A DNA stretch of 64,000 nucleotides from Dromiciops gliroides (GCF_019393635.1 NC_057862.1:241841941-241905940), one strand, 5' to 3'; counted from the stretch's first letter, positions 22,281-33,719 are shown. Notes: generated from the letters alone by a model not told the origin. Numbers and translations: made by a program.

Positions 22281-25135
22281 TGGTTTCTTTCAGACCTTTA
22301 TTGAATATATTTGCTGCAAAGATTCTCCCTGCCCCTGAATTGTTTTCCTTATAATTCTAACTGCAATGGTTTTGTTTGTGAAAAACTTTTCATTTTTATG
22401 TAGTCAAAATTTTCTGTTTTATCTCCTGCGTTCTTCTGTATTTTGTCATATGTGGTATGAAATGTTGGTATTAAGCCTAATTTCTACCTGACTGCTTTCC
22501 AGTTTCACTAACAGTTTTTGTTGAAGTTCTTACTGAAGTAGTTCATTTATCTAACACTATGGTACTATGTTCGATTACTTCTAGTTTTTGTGCTATCTGT
22601 TCCACTAATGAACTTTTCAATTTTTTTAAACCAAATAGTTTCGATGATTGACATTTTGTACCATAGCTTTTGATCTGTTACTGTAAGGTCCCACCCTTCT
22701 TTCCACTTTAAAAAATATTTTCCTTGAGATTCTTGAAATTTTGTTCATTCAGATGAATTTTGTTATTATGTTTTCTAATTTTATAAAGTATCTCTATAGT
22801 AGTTTGATTGGTATGGCACTATATCCATAAATTAATTTAGATAGCATTTTGATTTTTATTATATTGACACAGCCCAACCATGCACAAATTCTTCAGGTCT
22901 GGCTTTATTTTTTTAAAGAACAATTATAGTTCTGTTCATATAATTCCTGTGTGTATCTTGATAGGTATAATGTCAGATATTTTATATATGCTATATGTCA
23001 AAAGGATTTTTTTCTCTATTCCTACTGGATTTTGTTTCTAATATAAAGACAGGCTCTTGAATTTTATGCATTTATTTTATATCCTGAAACTTTTCTCAAG
23101 TTATTATTTCATTTAACCAACTTGATCTTTAGTGTTCTCTAAGCAAACCATTATATCATTTGTAAAATAATAATATTTTTATTTCCTTTTGCTTATGTTT
23201 ATTCCTTCAATTTCTTTTTCACATTTTACTGAAATACTTTGTGTTCCTAGGACTATATCAAGTAATAATAATGAAAATGGGTATGCTTACTTTACTCCTT
23301 ATTTTATTAGAAAGGTCCTTAGTGTTTCTTTACTAGAAAGAATTGTTCTTGGCTTTGGGATATATACCATTTATCAAATTAAGGGATACTGTTGTTTTAT
23401 AGCGTAATTAACTTAAAGGTGTATTGGATTTTGTCAAAAAGAATTTCATGCTTTTTTGTTTATTTTATTACATGATTTTTATTGGTTTTGTTATTCATAT
23501 GATTTCTTATGCTTATAGTTTTCCTAATATTGAACAAAGCCAATTCAATTCCTGTTATAAATATGATCTCTTTCTTTTACAATCTTTCTAATACCTTGGT
23601 GTAGCCTCTTTGATAATACATTATTCCATATTTTTGTTTCAATTTTTCTATATTTTTCTTTATCTGCTTTTTTCTTCTTTGGCTCAGGTATCTGGACAAT
23701 ATTTGTTTGATAGTGTGGTATGATCTCCTCTTTATTTCTGTAAACAATTTACATAATATTGGAATTAGTTATTCTTTGAATGTTTGAAAGAACTTACTTG
23801 TAAATCCATCTAGTTCTGTTTTTTTCCCTTTGAAAGTTCTTTTCTGACTTGCTCAGTTAATTTTTCTGAGTTTGATTAAGTAAACCAATAAATAATAAAA
23901 TAATAAATAACCAAATAAAATCAATTAAACAATCTTTCTTGTTCAATTATCAAGCACTATGGTACTGCGATACTAATACAGTACTATGATAATAATATTA
24001 TACTGCATTTCTTATTCTATTAGCCTGGATATGTAATATTTTTCTAAATATTAATGTATCACTTTGGCATATATTTGGATAAAATAATTTCTAATGCTTT
24101 TGTTTTTTCTCTTTATTTGTTGTGACTCCTTTTCTTTTGTTTTCCTCTTTATCAGATTAGCCATTATCTTATCTATTTTATTAATTTAAAAAACAGCTTC
24201 TAGTTTTATGTATTCATCTAATGAATATTTTACATTTTAAAGTTAACTCTTTGCAGTTTTCAGAATTTTTTTGTGTTTAGATGAGTTTTTTTAATTTGTT
24301 ACTTTTTAGAGGTTTTTGTTGTTGTTGTACGACCAATTCATCTATTCTTTGGCTCTTTTGTTGTTGAACGAGATTAGTGATATAATTTCCCCCCTAATGA
24401 TTGCCTTTGGGTTGACTGCATCCCTAAAATTTTTGCATACTTTCCAATTGTTGTTATTTTCTTTCATGAAAATTATCTGTCATTTCTACACGTTGTTTGT
24501 TGACCCACCACTTTCTGAGGACTAAATTATTTAGTTTCCATCTAAGGTTTGAATACTTTTCCAAATGTCCTTTATTGATTATATTTTTAATTTGTTGATC
24601 CAGAGGTCAATAAAAACATGTTTAATATTTCTGTTTTGTTTTGTTTTGTTTTTGGTGGGGCAATGGGGGTTAAGTGACTTGCTCAGGATCACACAGCTAA
24701 TAAGTGTCAAGTGTCTGAGACCGGATTTGAACTCAGGTACTCCTGAATCCAGGGCCAGTGCTTTATCCACTGCACCACCTAGCTATCCCCCAACATTTCT
24801 GATTTTAACCAGGAAATAAGTATATTCCTTTGTATTTATATTCACTAATTGCCAATGATCTATCATACTTAAGTTTTCTAAAATTCTATTGAGATCCTTG
24901 ACTTCTTTCATATTTATCTTTTTGTTATTTATATATGCCTGTTTCTGAAGGTGGTGCCCAACTAGTATAGTTTTGCTATTTTACCTTTTAATTTGACTAA
25001 CTTTTCTTTTAAATATTTAGAACAGGAACACTTGTGCATCATGGAGTCTTTGGTAGTCTGATGAAGCCTATGTGTTCCTTAGAATAATAGTTTAAAATGT
25101 ATTAAAATACATATGTTATAAAGTAAACATGTTGA
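22281..25135 (-). mobile_element. Decayed L1 ORF2, minus strand
   Basis: Long T-rich plus strand that, reversed, reads as L1 ORF2 from its 3' side (about 22500) back towards the endonuclease part (about 25000). Phrases such as GATTGGTATGGCACTATATC and GTTTATTCCTTCAATTTCTT are typical. Many stops. A SINE interrupts it at 24634. It probably belongs with the ORF1-like remnant at 26230-27850. Confidence 0.7.
24634..24790 (-). mobile_element. WSINE1-like SINE
   Basis: Minus-strand body. Imperfect repeat AA(T/C)ATTTCTG on both sides. Confidence 0.92.
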
Positions 25136-25354
25136 AATATTGTTATTCAAATAGTTTTAAAGTTCACAGACCCCTGCTTGTGACTGTTCCCTCCCTGATT
25201 TTCACCTCCCTCTTTTCACCTCTCTATCTCTTTTCCTTTCTTTGTTTTGTTGTTGAGTTTGATATATTTCTACACCAAACTCTTTGTGTGCATGTGTGTG
25301 TGTGTGCACATGTGTGTATATGCATGTGTTTTACTCTCTTTTGTCTGGTTCAGA
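25136..25354. repeat. GT-rich low-complexity patch
   Basis: Includes impure GT/CATGTGTGT runs at about 25286-25330. No gene. Confidence 0.6.
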
Positions 25355-25600
25355 TATGAATGATGATGATAACTAATATTTATATGGTGTTTACTATGTG
25401 CTAGGTTCTGTGCTAAGGACTTTAGAAATATTATCTCCTTTGATCCTCACAAAAGTTCTAGGAGATAAGGAAACTGAGACAAATAGAGGCTAAGTGACTT
25501 GTCCCAGCTTGTATAGCTAGTGTCTGAGACCAGATTTACACTCAGGTCCCCCACTGGATGAGGCTTGGAAGATGCCTACTCTCTCGACCACTTCTTCTAT
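25355..25600 (-). mobile_element. MIR
   Basis: Reverse MIR: AACTAATATTTATATGGTGT, TTACTATGTGCTAGGTTCTG, CTCCTTTGATCCTCACAAAA, GGCTAAGTGACTTGTCCCAG. Confidence 0.75.
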
Positions 25601-25955
25601 TTTTGTGTTCATATTTACTTCTTCTTGGGCATCCCAGTTATCTGAAATGTATTACTTCTCCTTTCTTCTCTAGGATATTCCTTTTCTCCTTTTAAAAGCA
25701 ACAAAAGAGAATAAAACCATGCTAGTTCACTGGTTGTATGTTATTCAACTCCCTCTGTCACCTTTGGCATCACTGGGATTCTCTTTTCCCCAATTAACCT
25801 GTAAGCACTTCATCATAATTTATCTCCTCCTACTCTTCATATGAATTTAACTTTCTAGTTTTCTCTTGATTCCTAAGTTTTCATTTCAAAATTTCTGCTC
25901 AGCTATAATCTTTTCATCACAAAGGACCAAGATGTCTTTTAGTGCTAATTTTAGT
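25601..25955. other. No recognised feature
   Basis: About 355 bases, T-rich. It could be more of the minus-strand L1, not shown. Confidence 0.35.
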
Positions 25956-26055
25956 AATGTATCCAAAGAATCATAGGATTATGGAATCATAGATTTAGAG
26001 CTATCAGGGACTTGAAAGATCACTGAGTCCAAACTCTTATTTTACAGGTCATAGA
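25956..26055 (+). mobile_element. CR1/L3-like fragment
   Basis: AATCATAGATTTAGAGCTAT, then GGGACTTGAAAGATCACTGA, then GTCCAAACTCTTATTTTACA resembles the CR1-type 3' phrase on which many amniote LINE copies end. Confidence 0.5.
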
Positions 26056-26229
26056 AGTATTTCCATTGAATCCATAACTTCAAAATAAAATAATAAATTA
26101 AACTCTAATATGAAGCATTTCCCACTTTGCAAAGTATAAATGCCCACACTAAACATTGAAGATCAAATCTTGTGAGCCAGTATGAACTGACACAAAACAC
26201 ACCCTTGTTTGTGACCATTCCCTTCCCCT

Positions 26230-27850
26230 GCTCTCCTTTTCCTTTGTCTGTTTGTATTATTGTCAGGAATTCTTGAAACTCCTTTATTCTATTAAAGATT
26301 CATTTTCCACCCATAGGATGATGTTCATTTTTGCAGTATGAGCTAGCTTTCCTTGGCTGTAAATCTTTATCTTTCTTCTTTGAGGACATCGTATTCCAAA
26401 ATTGTCTTTCCTTTATAGTAGTTTCAGAATATTCTTGTGTGTTCTTGACTATGTGTGTTCTTGGTATCGGAATGCTTTATTTCTGTCTGCTTATCGTCTT
26501 TTTAACTTTGACGTATATGTTCTGGTTTTTAGGCATTATATCAATGGGTATTTCAGTCTTGGGTTTCTTTCAGGAAGTGATTGTAGGATTGTTTCTCTTT
26601 TTACTTTGCCCTCTGCTTCAAATAGATCTTAGGTGTTTTATGATTTCATAAAATTGGGTATCTAGGTTTTTTGTTTGGTCATGGTTTTCAAGGAGTTTGA
26701 TGATTATCTTTCCTTGACCTGTTTTCTAGGTCTATTACTTTTGAGAGTAAATACCTTTAATTTTTTTTCTATTTTTTTATCTTTTTACTTTGTTCAAATA
26801 TTTCTTATTGTTCCAGGGAGTTAATGAGTTCTGAGTGTTCGATTCTATTTTTCATGATTCACTTTCTGTTCTACACCATTTTCCTTCCATTTTCCCTCCT
26901 TAGTTCTCAATTAGATTCTGATTTCAGTTTTCATCTCCTGCTTAATTTCTTCCAGTTATTCTTATAGTCATTGTGGTCAAGTACCTTTTTTTCTATATTA
27001 TTCTAAGTATTTGTTGTGGAGTTGCTCTCTTATCCTGGATTTACCTCATGGGCTTCATTTAAACCATAAAATTTCTTCATTCTTGTTGTGGGGAAATAGG
27101 GTAGGGGGTTTGGTGTTTGGGATAGGGCTTTGGGTAGGGGTTCTTAGGAATTCCTCTTTGAAGAATTACACCCTCTTGCACACAAATCCAATAGAATAAG
27201 ATAGTAGTTTATTTAGGGGCTGGGGAAGGGAAACCAAGAGAGAAATCCTTGGACTTCTCATGGGGAGAAAGGCATGGCACAGAGCGTGGCTCTGAGATAC
27301 CAATCTCCTCGAGCAGGAGACTGGCAGGTACTTTTATAGAGGACTGATGGGGGTGATCATCTGACTGTGGAAAGTTCCCTTATTGAGGGAGGACCATCCT
27401 CCACTGGTGGTGGCTGGGGGAGTTGGGTGAGGGGTGGCTTCAGATCTCTCAAGCCATCTCTCTCCTCCTCCTGGCACAAAGACAGCAGCCACACCTAAAC
27501 TTATCTCCCCAAGGGTGAGGGAGACTAGAATGAAGGGGTGGGGGTCCTGGAGCTAGCTCAGTCCTGATCAGGTTCCACTTATCTCTCTCTTTAGGTATGT
27601 CTGTCCTTTGGTTTAGTTTCTCAAGGAGAAGGTTCTTTGATGTACCCCAGAGAACTTCTGGGGTGCTAGGCCCTATAACAATTGTGTCCAGTGTTTTCAG
27701 TTTGCTTGTGTTTTCCTTGGTGAATTCCCTTTCTATGAGCTTATAGGTTTCAGGTTCATTTACCATGGCATGCACTTGCTTCTTTGATGGAATCTCTTTC
27801 TTAGTCATTGATGGCTTCTTACAGTCTTTTTATTTTGAAGTCATAAATTG
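26230..27850 (-). mobile_element. Decayed ORF1-like LINE remnant, minus strand
   Basis: Without the LTR this is about 1 kb of minus-strand coding-like sequence, rich in Lys, Glu and Asn with coiled-coil composition and many stops. A frame at its 5' end reads MTKKEIPSKKQVHAMVNEPE and runs until the LTR breaks it. Its place 5' of the minus-strand L1 ORF2 fits L1 ORF1. I do not recognise the subfamily, so it may be another LINE. Confidence 0.4.
27087..27680 (-). mobile_element. Solo LTR of an endogenous retrovirus, copy B
   Basis: 594 bp, same strand and nearly the same sequence as copy A at 4499. The main difference is a G/T-rich patch after the TGTGGGGAAATAGG end. Minus-strand TATAAAA at plus 27332-27338 and AATAAA at 27208-27213. 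Possible 5-bp target repeat with one mismatch (CTTGT / ATTGT). No retroviral genes nearby. Different flanks show an independent insertion from copy A. Confidence 0.85.
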
Positions 27851-27869
27851 GATGGAGATGCCCTCTTAT

Positions 27870-27960
27870 ATGATCTTTAAAATAAGAGGTTGAATTCAGT
27901 GATCTTTAAAGACTCTTATAGCTCGAACATCTATGATCATATAATTCTATGCTTCTTTGG
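27870..27960 (+). mobile_element. CORE-SINE 3' fragment
   Basis: AAAATAAGAGGTTGAATTCA, GTGATCTTTAAAGACTCTTA and ATCTATGATCATATAATTCT form a tail also seen at 32085-32150. Confidence 0.5.
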
Positions 27961-28189
27961 ATCTATTCCTAAAATTAGGAGACCATCATTAATTAAGTGC
28001 AAAATATCACATCATTTCTCAAACAGTTCTTCTATTTCAAACATAACAGTTCTGGTCTGTAGATTAATATATACCACTATTCCAAAGACCACACTCCTAA
28101 AGTAAAATTAAACATCCAATATTCAACTACAATGATACAATGACACAATCCTCTAAGAATTGTCATGTGTCAAATAATAGTCAGCCAGT
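27961..28189. other. No recognised feature
   Basis: Short A+T-rich spacer, no gene. Confidence 0.4.
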
Positions 28190-28202
28190 CAATAGATAGA
28201 TA

Positions 28203-28489
28203 GGGCTCTGGGAATCGACATCGGCAGTTGGGAGGAGATGGCCAAGGACCACACCCGATGGAGTTCAGTACTCAGTAGCAGCTTGCGCGCTTCTGAGATG
28301 GGCCTTCAAGCTTGGGAGGAAGAAAAACGAATGAGACGCAGGAACTGATGGGCAACAGAGAACGTGGTTTTCCGATGTCCTCGTGGCGGCAGGAGCTGCG
28401 GCTCCTGTATTGGTCTGCACAGCCACACTGTGGCTTGTGGCTCTTCAAGGCGTTGATCCATGGTCATACGTGACTGGTGGAAGCCTACA
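28203..28489. other. CpG-rich insert of unknown class
   Basis: About 285 bases with roughly a dozen CpGs (for example CTTGCGCGCTTC, GAGACGCAGG, GTCCTCGTGGCGGCAGG), in an otherwise CpG-poor, A+T-rich window. It interrupts an L3-like tail, whose parts CAGTCAATAGATAG and CTACTACTATTATGTGCCAG lie either side. There is no long frame on either strand. It may be a young retroposon or a retroposed 5' end. I do not recognise it. Confidence 0.4.
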
Positions 28490-28600
28490 ACTACTACTAT
28501 TATGTGCCAGGCACTGAACTAAGCACTGACAATTCAAATTCAAATGAAAAAAAAAGATAGCTCCTGCTCTCAAGGAAGGTGAAAAGTTGTGGGGAGGAGG
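28490..28600 (+). mobile_element. L3/CR1-like LINE tail
   Basis: TATTATGTGCCAGGCACTGA to CTCCTGCTCTCAAGGAAGGT. Confidence 0.55.
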
Positions 28601-29294
28601 TACCTGGTTTCAAAGAAGTCCAAAAGCAGTGTAGCTGGTGGGAAATGCAAAGCAAATATACAAAGTAAATTTCACCAGCACAGATATATAATTCCAAAAT
28701 TATTAACAAAAAACCCCAGACTTTTACTTCTATATCACAGGAATAAAGCAGGTTGAGTGAGGTCAAGAAAAGTACCCATTGAAGGCTAGGAAAAAAAGCA
28801 CAAAACCAAAAATAGGAAAAGGCCTTTTTAAAGAATGTAAACGTTTGTGAAAAGGAACAAAAGGGTTTTTTTAGTTGCATTTCAAAGTTATCAAATCCCA
28901 AAGGAAGTCTTCCAAAAAACAGCAAGAAAAGCTGAGCTAAATTCAACTCAGAACTCAAATGCATCAAAGGGAAAAAAAATAAAATGCAATGAGAATATCT
29001 CCAATATATGTAGCAGTAATGCTATAAGAATCTGATTAAAAAGAAATAAGGAAAATGAAATAAAATAAGCAAAATCCCAAATATAGAATAAAGAGAAAAA
29101 TTCTGAAAAAAATACCCAGATCAACTCCCACTTATAACAGTGGTTTGATATAGTCTGGTGCTCATAAGCAGACATGCAGACTCATCAGTTATTTCACTCC
29201 TTCCATCCTTTTCATAGGCAGAATTACTTTGCTCTTGGGGTGTGATTCTCTTTAATCACTCCCTCAGTCCCTTCCCTCTGGGAAATGGTATCCT
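28601..29294. other. No recognised feature
   Basis: About 690 bases, A-rich on plus. The 155-codon minus frame at 28500-28967 is rich in Phe/Leu/Ser and starts in repeat sequence. I see no domain and treat it as chance. Confidence 0.45.
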
Positions 29295-29535
29295 TTTTAT
29301 TATTTTTTAATAGAAAATATCCATTTTTAAAAATTGGGTTCCAAATTCTTGCCTACTCTATTTATTACCCCCTTCCCCACCCATTGAGAAGGCAAGCAAT
29401 ATGATACCCATTATACATGTGAAGTCATGAAAAACATATTTCTATATTAATCATGTTGCAAAAAAGGTAGAAGAAGCAAGAAATATAAAGAAAGTGATAA
29501 ACAATATGCTTCAATTTGTACTCAGAGTTAATTCA

Positions 29536-29604
<69 letters not shown>

Positions 29605-29905
29605 GGTGGGTAGCATTTTTCACCATGAGTCATTTGGAATTGTCTTAGATTATTGTATTGCTGAGAAGAGCTAAGTCTATCACAACTAATCATCACACAA
29701 TGTTGCTGTTATTATGTACATTGTTCTCCTGGTTCTACTTACTTCACTTTGTATCAGTTCAGATAAGTTTTCCCAGGTTTTTCTGAAACCACCCCCTTAT
29801 CATTTCTTATAACACAATAGTATTTCATCACAATCATATGCTAGAATTTGTTCACTTATTCCCATTTGATAAACATTCCCTCCATTTCCAATCTTTTCCA
29901 AAGTG
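29295..29905 (-). mobile_element. L1 3' end
   Basis: Minus L1: GGGTTCCAAATTCTTGCCTA, TTATACATGTGAAGTCATGA, ACACAATGTTGCTGTTATTA, CATTTCTTATAACACAATAG. A TC tract lies within its 3' UTR. Confidence 0.85.
29538..29601. repeat. (TC)n microsatellite in L1 3' UTR
   Basis: About 32 units with one early CCC interruption. It produces an Arg-Glu run in a minus frame, not a gene. Confidence 0.95.
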
Positions 29906-30734
29906 GTCTCCTTTCAAACTAAACCACAGGTAATGGCAGAAGATTGACTTAACTGTCAACTAATTAATTTCTCACATTGTTACTGACTTGTTTTGATGCA
30001 CAGAGAAACCTAGTGAATGTATTCTCTTTGCCCAGGGATGTTGTAAAAATGAATCTACCCATTAATTCTGAGCCCTTGATCAGAAATATCACTCTGGCAG
30101 ACACAGCAGTTTTAAATCACTCTTCAGATTATTCCCAATCGTCCCGCTTCAGTGCTGCATTCAAACAACAGTACACACTGTTTAGCAATTCTTTTGATCA
30201 ATAGCTTTATCACATTTGCCAGTTCAAGAAAACAAAGTATACTTTTAAATACCAAACCTTGGGGAAGCATCAAGTTCAAAGGAAGTGCACTAACTCTTCT
30301 GGGAGTGAGAGCAAATGAAGATGACAGGCCTTGGTCTCCATCATGAATAAATTTTAAGAGAGCAGGCAGATGACTCTTCAATAGTGCAGCCCAGACATGA
30401 CTCATGTGTACTTCTTCCTGGCTCAAGAGAGTCCCCATGATCACTGTTGACCTACCATATACTCCTCAGGTTGGCAGTTCCCACCATTCCTTCTGCTTCT
30501 TGTTCTCACAAGCTTGTTCAACCTCAAGGTCAGGCAAATTTTGTTTTTTGGTGGGGAGGGTAATGAGCAAGATGATGGAAAATTACTGCCCTGACTCACA
30601 GGCAAACATGTCTAGTGTCCTAGCATTGTTGGTGATGCATACTTCTTCTCCCCTCCTCCCTCCCTCATTGAGAGAGAAAATACCCTTCACTAGCAATAAT
30701 AAAAACAGCTTAGGTATGGTTTTCAGGGTTAAAA
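29906..30734. other. Repeat-poor, no supported gene
   Basis: About 830 bases. Overlapping short frames on both strands (29977-30204 plus, 30124-30444 minus, 30404-30823 plus) do not resemble a family I know. Confidence 0.45.
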
Positions 30735-30900
30735 GTACTTTTTTCCCACAACAACACTATAAAGTAGGTAGTGCAAGTATCCTTTTACTGATGAGACAAT
30801 TAAAGATCACAAAAGTAAAGTAACTCACCCAACCACATAGTTTAAGTGGCAGGGGCTGATTCTGGATCAGGACCTTCTGATTCTAAGTCCAGTGGGACAC
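30735..30900 (-). mobile_element. MIR
   Basis: Diverged reverse MIR: CAACAACACTATAAAGTAGG, CTTTTACTGATGAGACAATT, AAAGTAAAGTAACTCACCCA. Confidence 0.6.
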
Positions 30901-30999
30901 TACATGGGTGTCATATGAAGGAACTGGCTGAAGCAAATCAATTTCCTCTGTCTCCCTGCTGAAATCTGAGAGTAGCAAGAGAATGATAGGAAAGTGGTC

Positions 31000-31760
31000 T
31001 ATTTGCATCAAGCTATAGCATCACCCATTTGCTGCCCCAAATTAGAATTTTTTCTTCCTCCAACCTCCCCCCTCCTCACTGCTATCCCTTATCGGAGAGG
31101 AAGCATTAGGCCAATTGCTCCTAATCCTTCACCTTCTGAGACCCTAATGGTACTCATAGTACCCTTGGATAATGGCTTTGGTGCCCTGGAGCTAAAAATG
31201 GGGGAAGAAGCAAGATCTAAGATAGGGTTTCCAAAGCAGCAGGGACAGGAAACTGACAGAAGAAACAAGAAAGCCACTTTTTCTGCTTTGATTGCTCCTT
31301 GGAGGATCTGAGCAAAGTCAGGAGTCACTATTCCAGTGTAGACAAACATGGCTGGTAAAGCTGCTAAGCTTTTTTGTATTTCCTGTTCTCTTAGAGCACA
31401 AATAGCAGCAAGCAGAGTTTCAGCCTCAGTGAGTCTGGCAATGCTTTGGAAAGCGTTAGAGAAAGAATCGCAAAGACTTAGGTCTTGGCAGATTTAGCTC
31501 AGTAATTTTTCTTCCTAATGAACCAACCCTAAAGCTGGTTCCATGAGGTATATTAGTCACCCCTTACCCAGCCCGCAATTCATCAACTCCAGGGCAGTGT
31601 TGTTCCCCTTGAGGCTTCAGGAACCAGCAGTTTGCAAGAATGCTGTTTCTGGATTGGCTAGTTACAACTTGTTCTGCAGGAAGGGAGCAGCTTCTCACAG
31701 CTTCAATCAGTGGCCCCCAGCAATGGCTGTTCCTAGCTGTGTCTGAATTCAACAATATCT
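31000..31760 (-). other. Repeat-free stretch with open minus-strand frame
   Basis: On the minus strand no stop occurs from about 31493 down to 31089 (about 135 codons, first Met at 31349). The translation has an ordered look (for example SIARLTEAETLLAAICALRE, then LAALPAMFVYTGIVTPDFAQ). A second minus frame, 31564-31755, ends beside a possible splice donor (CTGGGTAAGG). Overlapping plus frames exist too. I do not recognise a family. Exon, pseudogene or chance are all possible. Confidence 0.3.
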
Positions 31761-31945
31761 CCTTTCCCCTTTTCCCTTTTGGTTGATGAAATGGAGCTGG
31801 GATTCAGTAAGGATGCAAGGGAAGAGGAATTTTTCATTGCGTTTGTGCCCACATCTTGCCCTTTAACTTGAGAGTTTAGGAAGGGTAGCTTATCAGACAT
31901 CCTTGGGTGGGTGCAGGGCCAATGGTATACTGTGATGGAAAATGA
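31761..31945. other. No recognised feature
   Basis: Short unique-looking spacer. Confidence 0.4.
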
Positions 31946-31949
31946 ATAG

Positions 31950-32152
31950 ATAGTATGGCTTAGGGGAAAGATTACCAGACTCAGAGTAAAGAGAATTAAG
32001 TTCTAATCCTAGCTCTGTCACCCATCAGTTATATTACCTTGGGTTAGTCTCTTGATTTCTCTGGGCTACATTTTTTTCACCTGTGTAATTGAAGGTGTTG
32101 AACTCAATGACCTATAAACTCCATTCTAGTATTAAAATTCTATGATTCAGGG
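31950..32152 (+). mobile_element. CORE-SINE (MIR/THER-like)
   Basis: GGAAAGATTACCAGACTCAG, TTCTAATCCTAGCTCTGTCA, CACCTGTGTAATTGAAGGTG, ending ATTAAAATTCTATGATTC. Confidence 0.65.
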
Positions 32153-32220
32153 GTGGGAGGAAAGATGAAATAAAGGAGAACTAGGAATCAATGTCTGCTT
32201 ATGGGCAAATGTCTTCTTAA

Positions 32221-32385
32221 AGGAGTGATTTCTAGAACCCTGATGTTGAGAGTTGAAAGATATCTTAGAATTCATTTAAGTCAATGCCCACCTAAATAGG
32301 AAATTCCTTTCTACAGTACTAATTAGTCAACAAGAATTTATTAAGTACCTACTATGTGCAAGGCATTGTGGTAAGTGCTGAGGTT
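32221..32385 (+). repeat. Local duplication, copy 1
   Basis: Starts AGGAGTGATTTCTAGAACCC and runs through CTAAATAGGAAATTCCTTTC, CTACAGTACTAATTAGTCAA and TATTAAGTACCTACTATGTG. The same order is repeated at 32912-33070. It joins a CR1-like piece to an L3-like tail. Confidence 0.75.
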
Positions 32386-32432
32386 ACAAGAACAAAGAAT
32401 GAAACATCTCTACTTGCAAGAAGTACATTGTA

Positions 32433-32577
32433 GGAGCAGCTAGGTGGCACAGTGGATAGAGCACCAGCCCTGGATTCAGGAGAACCTGAGTTCAAATCTA
32501 GCCTCAGACACTTAACACTTACTAGCTGTGTGACCCTGGGCAAGTCACTTAACCCCAATTGCCTCACCAAAAAAAAA
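32433..32577 (+). mobile_element. WSINE1-like SINE with 14-bp target duplication
   Basis: AGAAGTACATTGTA on both sides (32419-32432 and 32578-32591). Confidence 0.96.
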
Positions 32578-32591
32578 AGAAGTACATTGTA

Positions 32592-32911
32592 ATTGGGGAG
32601 ATAAGGACATATATATTAACCAGGGGCTCAAAGTTCATTTTTATGAGACTTTTCTCATTGGTGGAGATTGATTATTCAATGCTGCAAACCTGTATGAGAA
32701 TGGCAGAGTTGGTAAGAGCTTGGGAGAAGAATGATCTTGGTCTCCAGGTTCCAGATTTGAGAGAAGACATGTAGTTCTAAGTTCTCTTCAAGAAAAGATA
32801 TCTGAAGAGAGAGAAAGACTCTGGGAAGAAACTAACACGTAGAGGACCAAGCAGCTCAATCATGACCCTATCCCCAGTTAGAGACTAAGGAATTATGCCT
32901 TGGGTGAAACT
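32592..32911. other. No recognised feature
   Basis: About 320 bases between the two duplicate copies. No gene seen. Confidence 0.45.
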
Positions 32912-33070
32912 AGGAGTGATTTCTAAAACCCTGGAAAGGAGAAACCCCTCTCTGATGTTCAGAATTTAAGCCAACTTCTATCTAAATAGGAAATCCCTCT
33001 CTACAGTATTAATTAGTCAACAAAAAATTATTAAGTACCTACTATGTGCCAGGCACAGTGATAAATGCTG
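32912..33070 (+). repeat. Local duplication, copy 2
   Basis: AGGAGTGATTTCTAAAACCC, then after a changed middle CTAAATAGGAAATCCCTCTC, CTACAGTATTAATTAGTCAA and ATTAAGTACCTACTATGTGC. About 690 bp from copy 1, direct orientation, diverged. Confidence 0.75.
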
Positions 33071-33560
33071 GTTTACAAGCACTCTTTCTTAGTTGAATAG
33101 AAATATCTCACTCCCAGTGAGAGAGCTTATTCACTCTGTGTATTCAATATATTATCATTTGTGTAACTTCTCTGATTTCTCTTTGCTATTCACTTTGATA
33201 AATGGGTTTATTTGCTGTGTGTGGTCTTTGTGTAACATTTAGTGAGAAGGAAGTCAAACCTTGGCTATATAGCTTCGGGCGTTCCTTCTCCATTAAAAGA
33301 TAGTGACCCAGAGTTTAGTTTAAACCTCATAATTACTCCACCTAGACAAAAAGCATGAAGGGGAGTGGATAGATATAATGCTAGTCCAGTACCCCCACTC
33401 TGAGGAGGGTAGAATGGACAGGTTTGTGGCCCCAATCTCCATCTCACCTCCTGTCAAGAATCAGTCTCCCTTGGAAAAGGGTAAATGGAGGAAACTCTAG
33501 AGATATCTATTCATACTTTTCTGCTAGTCACATGTAGATAGACCCAAGTAGACATACATA
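33071..33560. other. No recognised feature
   Basis: About 490 bases, no coding or repeat signal. Confidence 0.45.
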
Positions 33561-33665
33561 ACCAATATTGGTAAGACACAGGCAAACCGTACATGTACAC
33601 ATATATACACATATGTCTATACATGTATATACATTATATATACACACAATGAAAGAGAGAAGGAG
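33561..33665. repeat. Impure AT/AC-rich low-complexity patch
   Basis: Alternating purine-pyrimidine text (ACACATATATACACATATG, TATATACATTATATATACAC). Confidence 0.7.
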
Positions 33666-33719
33666 GAAGGAAGGGAGGATCTGTATAAAATGAACATACA
33701 CACAAACAAACATACCCAT

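Noticed and set aside
4499-27680. The two LTRs as ends of one provirus
   Set aside because: 22.6 kb apart, different flanks, each interrupts a different L1, and the space between holds no gag, pol or env sequence.
27449-27808. 119-codon minus frame taken as one protein
   Set aside because: It fuses a LINE remnant to LTR sequence; the junction is the LTR insertion point, and the other LTR copy (4859-5098) carries the same second half.
28500-28967. 155-codon minus frame, Phe/Leu-rich
   Set aside because: Begins in a LINE tail, lies in A-rich DNA whose complement gives Phe and Leu, no domain or splice sign.
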